Shown here: positions 48,420-56,332 of the stretch, piece by piece
Layout of the letters: each line of letters opens with the position of its first letter
Position numbering within the stretch: the first letter of the stretch is position 1
Assembly: GCF_003625485.1 (NCBI RefSeq)
Contig: NZ_RAIR01000005.1
Span: 216,569-280,568 of the forward strand
Reading direction: 5' to 3'
DNA: 64,000 nt
Origin: Butyrivibrio sp. CB08
Lineage (GTDB): Bacteria; Bacillota; Clostridia; Lachnospirales; Lachnospiraceae
The notes under the pieces: generated by a model
What the model was told of the DNA's origin: nothing
The model's input: only the letters and a program-made list of their open reading frames with translations
Databases searched by the model: none
Position numbers and translations under genes: made by a program

Positions 48420-50258
48420 TTATTCATCTTCCTCAAATGGTTTGCGGCCAAATTGAGGGTCATTATTTCCGGAAGTTGTGATAAACATTTCAAGCATGTT
48501 TATAGGATCGTTAAAGTCTGCCAGCCAGCCTTCGCGGGCAACATCATAATTTCCGTCTTTACGGTTCTGCTGGAATGTTGGCCAATCCTGCTTGACTACA
48601 GTCACTTGGATGCCAAATTCAGCGAGATCTTTTTTAATAGCCTCTGCAACAAGAACGTGGGACTGACTATCGTTTGTCAGGAACTCGAAGGAAAGAGGAG
48701 TATCCGCAGAAAGCTTTCCGTCGCTTCCAAATGTAAATCCTGCTTCTTCAAAAAGAGCTTTTGCCTCCGCAACAGTCGCATCGTTCTTTTCAGCTGAATA
48801 ATATCCAACAGCATTGGAATCCGGGAATGTATATGCATCGTCATTAGTCTTGAATACACCGCCATTTCCATCCATCATTCCCTCTGGGATGAAGGAGGTT
48901 GCAGGAACCTGACCAGTCTGACCAATGTTATCGCAGATGTACTGCCTGTCTACCATAAGACCAATTGCGCGTCTCATGGAAGCTGCCTGAGTTGAAGTCA
49001 TGCCATCAAACAGGTGACTGTTTACATTAAATGCAAAATAGTATGTACCAAGGCTTGGTGCTATAACAAATTCAGGATCGTTTGATGCAAGGAACTTGGA
49101 GATCTCCTCGTTAGGAACTGAGTCAGCAAAGTCGATCTCGCCATTCTTATAAGCTTCATATATATATTCATCATCAGATGAAAGGATGAAATGCAGCTCG
49201 TCGATAGCTACATTTGCTGCGTCATAGAAGTATGGGTTCTTTACATAGATCATTCTGTCGCCAGGAACCCATGACTGAAGTGTAAATGCGCCACTGGATA
49301 CAAATCCCGGAGTCTCAGCCCATGCACCAGGGTTAACACCGTCAGGATCTGCAGCTTCTACATTGGCCTGATTAACTGGGAAGAAGATTGGGAATGCCAT
49401 CAGGTCGAGGATGTATGCACATGGAGATGTGAGGGTAAAAGAAAGAGTGGTGTCATCCACTGCCTTGGCCTTTACCTTACCATCGTCGTAACCTGCAAAG
49501 TTACTGAACATGTACTCGTAATCTGCACCGAGAGAAGGATCTACAGCTCGATTCCAGGAATAAACAAAGTCTGAAGCTGTAAGAGGTGTTCCATCTGACC
49601 ACTGAAGTCCTTTCTTAAGATGGAAGGTGTAACTAAGACCATCCTCTGAAACCTCATAAGGGTTTGCATCATCAGCAAGAGCAGGAATGCACTCGCCGGC
49701 TTCATTATATGTATAAAGTCCTGCAAAAGTGTTGGCAACAAGACATGCGCCATCAACGGAAGAGTTGAGAGCAGGATCAAGGTAAGTTGGATCTGATGAA
49801 AGGCTTACCCTGAGGGCATTTCCTTCAGTGCCCTTAGCATACATAAAGTATTTTGTTCCAAAGAGAGATGAGAAGACTCCAGTAATGGATTTCTTCTGAA
49901 GATATGGATCATTGTAGTAATAGATAGGTACGACAGCACCTGTAGACATCAAAATATCTTCAGCGCGATGCATCATTACCTCACGCTCTGCGTAGTCTGT
50001 AGTATTTTTGATATTGAAGATAAGCTGATTGTATTCTGTCCAGTCTGGAGCTGCGCTGTTGTGGACAGAGTTTGTCAAAGTTGTTGGCCAAGAAGCAGTA
50101 GAAGTAGAGCCTCCTGAGCTCTCAGCAGCTGTTTCTGTGGCTTGTTCCTCAGTGGAAGTTGCACCGCCGGCGTCAGTTGCCTGCTTACCGCATGCGGTGA
50201 GGAGACAAAGTGTCATAGACAGAGCTATAACACAGGATAGAAGTTTCTTTTGCATCAT
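48420..50258 (-). CDS. OppA-like peptide-binding lipoprotein, circularly permuted
   Basis: A 612-residue extracellular solute-binding protein (SBP family 5) with signal and lipobox LLTAC (C23). The main body starts with ALRVSLSSDPTYLDPALNSS near residue 148, normally the mature N-terminus of OppA, and runs to FNDPINMLEMFITTSGNNDPQFG at the end. The segment that should follow, equivalent to the OppA C-terminal lobe strand (TDYAEREVMMHRAEDILMS and VVPIYYYND), is instead at residues 73-141. The protein thus appears circularly permuted. The ATG is at 50258, or 50255 with better spacing from AGGAGG (50263-50268). No transporter permease or ATPase is next to it; a chemoreceptor follows. Confidence 0.9.
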   Translation of the reverse strand: MMQKKLLSCVIALSMTLCLLTACGKQATDAGGATSTEEQATETAAESSGGSTSTASWPTTLTNSVHNSAAPDWTEYNQLIFNIKNTTDYAEREVMMHRAEDILMSTGAVVPIYYYNDPYLQKKSITGVFSSLFGTKYFMYAKGTEGNALRVSLSSDPTYLDPALNSSVDGACLVANTFAGLYTYNEAGECIPALADDANPYEVSEDGLSYTFHLKKGLQWSDGTPLTASDFVYSWNRAVDPSLGADYEYMFSNFAGYDDGKVKAKAVDDTTLSFTLTSPCAYILDLMAFPIFFPVNQANVEAADPDGVNPGAWAETPGFVSSGAFTLQSWVPGDRMIYVKNPYFYDAANVAIDELHFILSSDDEYIYEAYKNGEIDFADSVPNEEISKFLASNDPEFVIAPSLGTYYFAFNVNSHLFDGMTSTQAASMRRAIGLMVDRQYICDNIGQTGQVPATSFIPEGMMDGNGGVFKTNDDAYTFPDSNAVGYYSAEKNDATVAEAKALFEEAGFTFGSDGKLSADTPLSFEFLTNDSQSHVLVAEAIKKDLAEFGIQVTVVKQDWPTFQQNRKDGNYDVAREGWLADFNDPINMLEMFITTSGNNDPQFGRKPFEEDE

Positions 50259-50439
50259 AATACCTCCTGAAAAAGAAAGACAAACATGTAAAGAAGCTCG
50301 TATGTCTATTATCCCTTATTTTGTGAAAAAACATTGCAATTTTCACGTTATTTAATAGAAATTTAAGTTTTCAAAAATGCATAAATATGCTGTAAAATAA
50401 AGGAATAGACATAATCGACCAGCTTAGAAAGGACAGCAA
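50259..50439. other. divergent intergenic region
   Basis: This 181-base AT-rich region separates the minus-strand lipoprotein gene from the plus-strand SGNH gene, so it must hold two outward promoters. Candidate -10 hexamers exist (for example TAAAAT at 50393-50398 on the plus strand), but no convincing -35/-10 pair or operator was found. Confidence 0.4.
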
Positions 50440-50973
50440 ATGAGAACACTTTTTATTGGAAACAGCCACACGTATTACAATGACATGCCTAAGATGTTTA
50501 AGGATATCTGCCAGGAAAATGGAATAGATATGCAGATCACAATGCTCACAAAAGGCGGTATGGGACTTGATTATCACGCTGAAAACGAGCAGACGAGATT
50601 TAATATTTTATTTGGAGACTATGATTTTATTGTCCTCCAGCATGTAGCACACCCTATGGGCGAGTTCTCTGTAATGGAGGATGGTGCAGACAGGATAATG
50701 GAGTGGATCAGGCAGACAAACGCTAAAGCCTGCTTTTACATGACCTGGGCAGAAGAATATAATGAAGAATTCCAACCAGAGATGTCCAGAAGATACAGGA
50801 AACTTGCTGAGAAGTACGGATGCCTCGTAGCCCCTGTAGGAGAGAAGTGGTGGGAGTACATTCACGCCAACCCTGATGTCGACCTTTACTTTACAGATAG
50901 AAGACATGCATCTGCAAAAGGATCAATGCTTGCTGCAAAAACCATATTTGAGACACTGAAAAGTGAGATGTAG
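50440..50973 (+). CDS. SGNH-hydrolase-like protein
   Basis: A 177-residue protein with the SGNH pattern: catalytic serine in FIGNSHTYYND at the N-terminus, block-type VLQHVAHP in the middle, and the DxxH-like FTDRRHAS at residues 150-157. It lacks a signal peptide. Family members are small esterases or deacetylases; the substrate is not evident. It stands alone between the divergent lipoprotein gene and its own terminator, whose stem includes the TAG stop. Confidence 0.82.
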   Translation: MRTLFIGNSHTYYNDMPKMFKDICQENGIDMQITMLTKGGMGLDYHAENEQTRFNILFGDYDFIVLQHVAHPMGEFSVMEDGADRIMEWIRQTNAKACFYMTWAEEYNEEFQPEMSRRYRKLAEKYGCLVAPVGEKWWEYIHANPDVDLYFTDRRHASAKGSMLAAKTIFETLKSEM

Positions 50974-50997
50974 AGCGCTATGGCGCTCTATTTTTTT
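50971..50997 (+). terminator. terminator of the SGNH gene, overlapping its stop
   Basis: TAGAGCGC (50971-50978) pairs perfectly with GCGCTCTA (50983-50990), loop TATG, followed by seven T residues. The stop codon TAG (50971-50973) is the start of the stem. Confidence 0.92.
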
Positions 50998-51005
50998 GCC
51001 AAAAA

Positions 51006-51037
51006 TGCATTTCACCTTTCGAAAAGTGCAACTCACC
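51006..51037 (+). promoter_or_regulatory. LytTR direct-repeat operator of the ABC-LytTR operon
   Basis: TGCATTTCACC (51006-51016) and TGCAACTCACC (51027-51037) are direct repeats with starts 21 bp apart, the geometry of LytTR binding. TAATAT at 51070-51075 may be the -10. The operon it precedes encodes a LytTR protein (52967), so self-regulation is likely. Confidence 0.75.
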
Positions 51038-51120
51038 GGCATTTTGCTTTTTTTCTGTCGAAAATCGGTTAATATCTGTTTCAGAACAAGTCAAACAGCA
51101 ATTCAAAGAAGGAGCCAGAC

Positions 51121-52041
51121 ATGAAAAAAGCAATCGAAGTAAACAAACTTTACAAACAATACGGCGATATGACAGCTGTAAACAATATCTCATTTGAAGT
51201 TGAGCAGGGTTCCCTGTTTGCATTCCTTGGAGAAAACGGCGCTGGCAAGTCAACAACCATCAATATGCTAAGCACGATCCTCCCAAAAACATCCGGATCC
51301 GCTTTTGTTATGGGGCACGAACTTGGAAAAGAGGACGACGCCATAAGAAAATCCATAGGAATCGTCTTCCAGAACTCAGTTCTTGATGCAAACCTCACAG
51401 TAAAGCAGAATCTCTTAACCAGAGGCGCTTATTACGGATACGACAAGAAAGGGGTTATGGAGAGGCTCACAGGTTTCTGGGAAGAGTTCAACATTGGAGA
51501 TATCTGGAACAAGAAATACGGAAATCTCTCCGGCGGACAGAGAAGAAGGATAGACATAGCAAGGGCCCTTATCCACAAGCCAGACATCCTGTTTTTAGAT
51601 GAGCCCACAACCGGCCTCGATCCTATGTCCCGCAAGATGGTCTGGGACTACATCAACCACCTTCGCAAGAACGAGAACCTCACAATCTTCCTCACAACCC
51701 ACTACATGGAGGAAACAGCAGAAGCTGACAACGTTGTGATCATGGACAAGGGAAACATCATCGCTGAAGGCTCCCCAGCAGAGCTTAAGAGCAGATACAC
51801 AGGTAAAAAGCTCGTGTGGTACACAGCAGAAAACGAAGAAAACAGAAGGATCATCGAAGCTTCCAAACCTCAAAAGTTCAGCTACGAAGCTGATCACTAC
51901 AATATCTCAATGGATGAGGAGATAACAGAGTTTGTCTGGAAGAACAGAGATTTCATCAAGGATTTTGAAGTAATAAAAGGCACAATGGACGACGTGTTCT
52001 TAACACTTACAGGAAAGGAAATGGTAGAGTGCAATGGCTAA
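51121..52041 (+). CDS. ABC transporter ATP-binding protein (ABC-2 type)
   Basis: A 306-residue ATPase: Walker A GENGAGKST, signature LSGGQRRR, Walker B ILFLDEPTTGLDP and H-loop LTTHYMEE. The DrrA/CcmA-like C-terminal extension (about 220-306) includes a regulatory region. The ribosome site AAGGAG is at 51108-51113. It overlaps the ABC-2 permease gene by 8 bases. The regulators LytTR and DUF3021 follow, a common module in Firmicutes for exporting bacteriocin-like or toxic compounds. Confidence 0.94.
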   Translation: MKKAIEVNKLYKQYGDMTAVNNISFEVEQGSLFAFLGENGAGKSTTINMLSTILPKTSGSAFVMGHELGKEDDAIRKSIGIVFQNSVLDANLTVKQNLLTRGAYYGYDKKGVMERLTGFWEEFNIGDIWNKKYGNLSGGQRRRIDIARALIHKPDILFLDEPTTGLDPMSRKMVWDYINHLRKNENLTIFLTTHYMEETAEADNVVIMDKGNIIAEGSPAELKSRYTGKKLVWYTAENEENRRIIEASKPQKFSYEADHYNISMDEEITEFVWKNRDFIKDFEVIKGTMDDVFLTLTGKEMVECNG

Positions 52042-52954
52042 ATTAAGAGGAGTTATAGGACTTACAAAAAGAAACATACTTGTGTATTTAAATGATAAAG
52101 GATCAATCTTTTTCTCGATGCTCACCCCCATCATCATCCTGATCCTTTACCTTCTATTTTTAAAGAGCACATTCCTGTCATCACTGGAACACGCTGCAGA
52201 AGGACTTGGAAACCTTATATCCGCAAAAGACATGGACCAGTTCGTAAATGGGCTCCTCCTTACAGGAATTATCAGCACAGCCCTTATCACAATTCCATAC
52301 AACGCCCTTGAGACAATCGTAAGAGACCGCGAGGAGAAGGTCTATTTTGATATGATCTCTACACCGGTGAAAAGAGCTGAGATCATCCTGTCATATTTTC
52401 TTGCAGGTGTAATTTCAGCCTTCCTGCAGACAGTAGTCGTTCTGTTTGCAGGCCTTGGAGTACTTGTAGCCAGCGGCTCAATGTACTTTGCAGCATCAGA
52501 TATCTTAAGCCTTGTTGGAGTTATCTTCCTTGGAACAGTCTCTTCAACAGCTATTTTCACACTTATCATGATGTTCTTTAAGAAAATGGGCACCTGTAGT
52601 GCCTTCATGGGAATCATCTCAGCAGTATCAGGCTTTATAGTTGGCGCATACCTTCCTCTGTCTGAGTTCAGCAAGACCATCCAGAATGTATGTAACCTCA
52701 TTCCAGCTACAGGGATCACCGTTCTTATCAGAAATTTCTTAACTGGCGGAGTACTTAATCACATGAATGAGAGCATCGGAGGAGTAGATAACGGAGCCTT
52801 CTTTGATGCCATGAGAGATTGCTTTTCTTTTAACACACAGGTTGGAACTTCAACTTGGACATTGAATCAGACCTGCATATATATAATAATGATTACAGTA
52901 GCTTTTATCGTAGCTACAAGGATCATCTACCCAAGAGTTTACAACAGAAGATAA
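52034..52954 (+). CDS. ABC-2-type permease
   Basis: A 306-residue permease with six helices and a DRE motif at IVRDREEKVYFDMISTPVKRAE in the cytoplasmic coupling region after helix 2. It is the membrane partner of the ATPase upstream (8-base overlap). A large outside loop lies between the first two helices (about 42-75). The substrate is not readable. Confidence 0.9.
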   Translation: MAKLRGVIGLTKRNILVYLNDKGSIFFSMLTPIIILILYLLFLKSTFLSSLEHAAEGLGNLISAKDMDQFVNGLLLTGIISTALITIPYNALETIVRDREEKVYFDMISTPVKRAEIILSYFLAGVISAFLQTVVVLFAGLGVLVASGSMYFAASDILSLVGVIFLGTVSSTAIFTLIMMFFKKMGTCSAFMGIISAVSGFIVGAYLPLSEFSKTIQNVCNLIPATGITVLIRNFLTGGVLNHMNESIGGVDNGAFFDAMRDCFSFNTQVGTSTWTLNQTCIYIIMITVAFIVATRIIYPRVYNRR

Positions 52955-52966
52955 AGGGGACAAGCC

Positions 52967-53401
52967 TTGAAAGTAACGTTTAACAGGATTTCAGAGGGTG
53001 AAATTGAAAATGCAGTGATAAACGCCCACGAGCGCACAACTGCCATAGATACCGCTATCGGACTATTAGAAAACGGAGAGCAGATAATACTTGGGTATAA
53101 GGACGGGGAGAGTATTCCCTGCCCCATATCCAAGATCTACTATATTGAAACCGTAGACGACAAGTGCTTTGCCTACACCAAGGATGACTGTATTGAGATA
53201 AGAAGCCGCCTCTACGAGATAGAAAAGGACTTGGACTTCCGGTTCTTTAGGTGCTCCAAATCGATGCTCTGTAATATAAGGAAGATAAAGAGCGTAAAAG
53301 CGGAGACCAATGCCCGTATGAGAGCAGTTCTTTTAAATGGAGAGGTTGTTCTCATTACAAGAAGCTATGTAAAAGAGATGAAGAAAAGGCTGGGACTATA
53401 A
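52967..53401 (+). CDS. LytTR-domain transcriptional regulator
   Basis: A 144-residue single-domain regulator whose C-terminal half is LytTR: FYRFFRCSKSMLCNIRKIKSVKAE-like core and TRSYVKEMKKRLGL end. It has no receiver domain, as in the LytTR/DUF3021 group. The start is a TTG at 52967 with AAAGGGG upstream (52953-52959); no ATG fits the conserved N-terminus. It probably controls this operon through the repeats at 51006-51037, and the DUF3021 protein encoded next may hold it at the membrane. Confidence 0.9.
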   Translation: MKVTFNRISEGEIENAVINAHERTTAIDTAIGLLENGEQIILGYKDGESIPCPISKIYYIETVDDKCFAYTKDDCIEIRSRLYEIEKDLDFRFFRCSKSMLCNIRKIKSVKAETNARMRAVLLNGEVVLITRSYVKEMKKRLGL

Positions 53402-53403
53402 TT

Positions 53404-53838
53404 ATGAAGAGAATGAAAGTCATATTGGAACAGACAATGCTTGTAAGCTTTCTGGTGCTATGCGTTGTCAGCCTTTACGGACTGTTTGTAATGAAAAAGA
53501 ATGAGTGGTGCTTTGACTGGTACACCCCAGGATCCATCGTGGTTGCCAGCCTTATGTGCAGCATAGTCACTGTTCTTATGCTCTATAACGAATGGTACAA
53601 CACCGCATCTGCGCTAAAGCAGGGCATTATCACGCTAATACACCTTATACTCATATACGTGATAATCATGGTGTTTGGACATATCAGCCATTGGTACACC
53701 ACCACCCACGGATTTATCAGTATATCCATTATCTTCGTTGTGGTCTATGCAGGCGCATGGATCGGAACTGGTATCATGTTCAGACATGACGAGAAGCTTA
53801 TTTCAGACGCCTTAGACAGTGTAAGGGACAAGGAATGA
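53404..53838 (+). CDS. DUF3021 membrane protein
   Basis: A 144-residue protein with four helices (about 13-31, 41-60, 73-93, 104-125). Position right after a LytTR gene (2 bases) and this topology are typical of DUF3021, which is thought to regulate the LytTR partner. The function is inferred from family context. It overlaps the DUF4037 gene by 4 bases. Confidence 0.85.
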   Translation: MKRMKVILEQTMLVSFLVLCVVSLYGLFVMKKNEWCFDWYTPGSIVVASLMCSIVTVLMLYNEWYNTASALKQGIITLIHLILIYVIIMVFGHISHWYTTTHGFISISIIFVVVYAGAWIGTGIMFRHDEKLISDALDSVRDKE

Positions 53839-54779
53839 ACGAGATTATTGAAAAGAGCAGGCGCTTTTATGAGAACCAGGTAGCGCCCATGATCCGCTCT
53901 AAATTTCCTGAATATGAATCAAGAATAGCAGTCGGAATCGCCGGTGAGGGCTCCGACTGCTTTGGTTATGATGATTTCATTTCCAGGGACCACGACTTTG
54001 GGACCGGAGTGTGTCTGTGGCTCACAGATGAGGATTTTTCAAGGTTTGGAAGGCTCCTGTCCATCGCCTACAACGAGCTTGTTGCCACAACACCAGGTGC
54101 TGACTTAACCGACAGGCTCAGCCAGCGAAGGGGCGTTATGACCATAAGCGGGTTCTACTCCTACGTCCTTGGCACTGACTGTGATGCAGAAAAAGAGCCG
54201 ATCCCGGAATCCACATGGAGATCCTTTGACTACAGCTGCCTGGCTACGGCAGTTAATGGCGAGGTTTTCAGGGACGACCTTGGAATCTTTAGTGCCTACA
54301 GAAAGAGCCTTCTTTCATACTACCCAGACAGAATCTGGAGAGAGCGCATAGCAACTGAGCTTCACAATTTCTCTGCATCTTTGCAGGTCAACTACTCAAG
54401 ATGCATGGCAAGGAAAGACACCGTGGCTGCAGAAATCTGCAAAGCAAGAGGCCTTGAAGCTGCCATGGAGCTCTTTTTCCTTCTAAAAAGAGTGTATCCT
54501 CCCTACTACAAGTGGACCTTCAGGGCGCTTTCTGAAAACTGGGGCGACAGCTCTTTTGCAAGGCACATAAAAGACCTTGCTGAGACCGGATGCTGCCTTC
54601 CCGCCTGGGAGCACATCAAATATATGCCCGATAACCTTAATATGAGTGACAAAGTGGTGGTACTTTCCGAGCAGATCGCGGAGATGCTGCGGGATATGTT
54701 AAATGCCCAGGGGCTTTCAGATTCTGGGGAATCCTACCTGGAAAAGCACGTTGACGTTATTCTTGGAGAAATAGTATGA
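53835..54779 (+). CDS. DUF4037 nucleotidyltransferase-like protein
   Basis: A 314-residue protein with GIAGEGSDCFGYDDFISRDHDFG near residue 35, a GS...DxD nucleotidyltransferase-fold motif, and a helical C-terminus. It matches DUF4037; the substrate is unknown. It overlaps both neighbours by 4 bases (53835-53838 and 54776-54779), so it is translationally coupled between DUF3021 and the reductase. Confidence 0.85.
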   Translation: MNEIIEKSRRFYENQVAPMIRSKFPEYESRIAVGIAGEGSDCFGYDDFISRDHDFGTGVCLWLTDEDFSRFGRLLSIAYNELVATTPGADLTDRLSQRRGVMTISGFYSYVLGTDCDAEKEPIPESTWRSFDYSCLATAVNGEVFRDDLGIFSAYRKSLLSYYPDRIWRERIATELHNFSASLQVNYSRCMARKDTVAAEICKARGLEAAMELFFLLKRVYPPYYKWTFRALSENWGDSSFARHIKDLAETGCCLPAWEHIKYMPDNLNMSDKVVVLSEQIAEMLRDMLNAQGLSDSGESYLEKHVDVILGEIV

Positions 54780-55561
54780 TTCTGGTAACTGGAGCAAATG
54801 GTTTTGTCGGAAAAAGAATAATGGATCTTTGCGGGGATGTTATTGCTTCACCATCCCTTAGAAACATGTCTGAAGATGAGGTCAGGCGAATCGTTGAAGA
54901 GAGCGGTGCTGATACAATCGTTCATACCGCTGCGATTTCTGATATTCCTACCTGTGAGGCTGACCCTGAGGCTTCCTATATTGCCAATGTGCAACTCCCT
55001 GTGTTTCTTGCAAAGGCAAGCCAGGGCAGGAAGCTTGTGTGTTTTAGCTCAGATCAGGTCTATGGCGGGCTTGAAGGTCCTGGCCCATACCTGGAAGATG
55101 AGGCGAAGCCAGCCAATCTCTACGCCAGGCACAAGCTTGAAATGGAGCAGAGAGTCCTTGATATCTGTCCTGACGCTGTGCTTCTTCGAGCAGAGTGGAT
55201 GTACGACCAGGATGAGACTAAGCCCAACTACTACATGAATATGCTTGCTGCCAGGGGCACAGTTTCATTTAGCTCCAGAAATTTTCGCGGAGTTACCTAT
55301 GTAAAAGAGGTAGCTGAAAACATAGACAAAGTCGTAGCCCTTACAGGTGGCGTATACAACTTTGGAAGCGAGACGAAAAAGAGCATGTACCAGGTAACAA
55401 AAGACTTCGCACAGGCTCTTGGCCTTGATATTACAGTTGAAGATATCGCTCCCCTTCACAACTTGTGGATGGATTGCAGCAAAGCCAGGAAATACGGCGT
55501 AGATTTTAGCGAGGTTTCCGAGGGACTTCTTCGCTGTGCCAGAGACTACGGCAGAATCTGA
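54776..55561 (+). CDS. RmlD-like NAD(P)-dependent epimerase/reductase
   Basis: A 261-residue extended short-chain dehydrogenase. The nucleotide motif is LVTGANGFVGKR at the N-terminus; FSSDQVYGG and the active-site YARHK follow, as in dTDP-4-dehydrorhamnose reductase and other sugar-nucleotide reductases. The C-terminal part is shorter than RmlD, and no other rhamnose genes lie near. Paired with DUF4037, it might modify a nucleotide sugar, but this is inference. Confidence 0.85.
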   Translation: MILVTGANGFVGKRIMDLCGDVIASPSLRNMSEDEVRRIVEESGADTIVHTAAISDIPTCEADPEASYIANVQLPVFLAKASQGRKLVCFSSDQVYGGLEGPGPYLEDEAKPANLYARHKLEMEQRVLDICPDAVLLRAEWMYDQDETKPNYYMNMLAARGTVSFSSRNFRGVTYVKEVAENIDKVVALTGGVYNFGSETKKSMYQVTKDFAQALGLDITVEDIAPLHNLWMDCSKARKYGVDFSEVSEGLLRCARDYGRI

Positions 55562-55581
55562 TAGATAGGAGATTATTTAAA

Positions 55582-55779
55582 ATGGGTAACAAACAGGAAC
55601 TTTTAGATCTTATAGATAAAGCGGGAAAGGGCAGTATTGAAGCGGCTGAGGCAATAGCAGAAGGTTACTTCAAAGGCTCTTTTGACGATAAACCAAATCT
55701 TACAAAGGCCAAAAAATGGGCCTCCTACGCTGCCAAGCATGGAAGCGAGAAGGCCGCAGAAATTCTGGCTAAACTTTAA
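55582..55779 (+). CDS. small Sel1-repeat-like protein
   Basis: A 65-residue helical protein. The segment IEAAEAIAEGYFKG...LTKAKKWASYAAKHGSEKAAEIL resembles one Sel1/TPR-like repeat unit with its AxxYAxxHG core. AGGAG at 55567-55571 precedes the ATG by 10 bases. It may be a protein-binding adapter, but its role is unknown. It is 20 bases after the reductase gene and ends close to the convergent merR-type gene. Confidence 0.75.
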   Translation: MGNKQELLDLIDKAGKGSIEAAEAIAEGYFKGSFDDKPNLTKAKKWASYAAKHGSEKAAEILAKL

Positions 55780-55787
55780 TTATTTGA

Positions 55788-56192
55788 TCAGTTGACGTCT
55801 TCCCACCTGGGCATTGGAGTCTTGTTCTTAACAGCTTCACTGACCAGAGTGTAGAAACGGATCTTTTTCTGGAGATGGGTAAGTCCAGCCTGCAAGGCTT
55901 CCATGGATTCCAGGGTCTTAACTTCCTGATTCTTCATCATCTCCAGGATCTTTTCTGAATTCTTTTCCATGTCTTTTTCATATGTAAAAAAGAGCTTGAT
56001 CTCGTCCAGTGGGAGAAGAGCTTTTTTAAAGCATTCTACTGCGTTTAAGCGGTCTACATGAGAATCGTTAAAGATTCTTCTGTATGAGCCCTGGTGCTCA
56101 ACATTTTCCAATAATCCAATCTTCTCATAATAGCGGATAGTGGATGCTGGAAGGTTAAACATCTTAGAAAGATCAGTAATTGTGTAGGTCAT
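55788..56192 (-). CDS. MerR-family transcriptional regulator
   Basis: A 134-residue regulator. The N-terminal helix-turn-helix ITDLSKMFNLPASTIRYYEKIGLL and wing GSYRRIF are MerR type; a coiled-coil dimer helix and a short C-terminal effector end follow. No cysteines for metal binding are seen, so redox or small-molecule sensing is likely. The frame is open to 56453, but the ATG at 56192 has AGGAGAAG upstream and starts the conserved N-terminus. It is divergent from an aldo/keto reductase, with a MerR-type promoter between them. Confidence 0.92.
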   Translation of the reverse strand: MTYTITDLSKMFNLPASTIRYYEKIGLLENVEHQGSYRRIFNDSHVDRLNAVECFKKALLPLDEIKLFFTYEKDMEKNSEKILEMMKNQEVKTLESMEALQAGLTHLQKKIRFYTLVSEAVKNKTPMPRWEDVN

Positions 56193-56224
56193 AGCTTCTC
56201 CTAAAAATTTTTTTAAAAAAGATG

Positions 56225-56255
56225 TTGAGTTAAAGTTAACTTCAAGTTGTATGCT
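56225..56255 (+). promoter_or_regulatory. MerR-regulated promoter with 19-bp spacer
   Basis: TTGAGT (56225-56230) and TATGCT (56250-56255) are separated by 19 bases, longer than normal and typical of MerR-activated promoters. The spacer contains AACTT-C-AAGTT (56238-56248), a perfect inverted repeat. It points towards the aldo/keto reductase gene. Confidence 0.82.
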
Positions 56256-56332
56256 AACTATATTACATAACGATCCGATAGTATGCAAGAGGATTTTTCT
56301 CTTTGCACAGTGTTTTGAAGGGAGATAACAAA

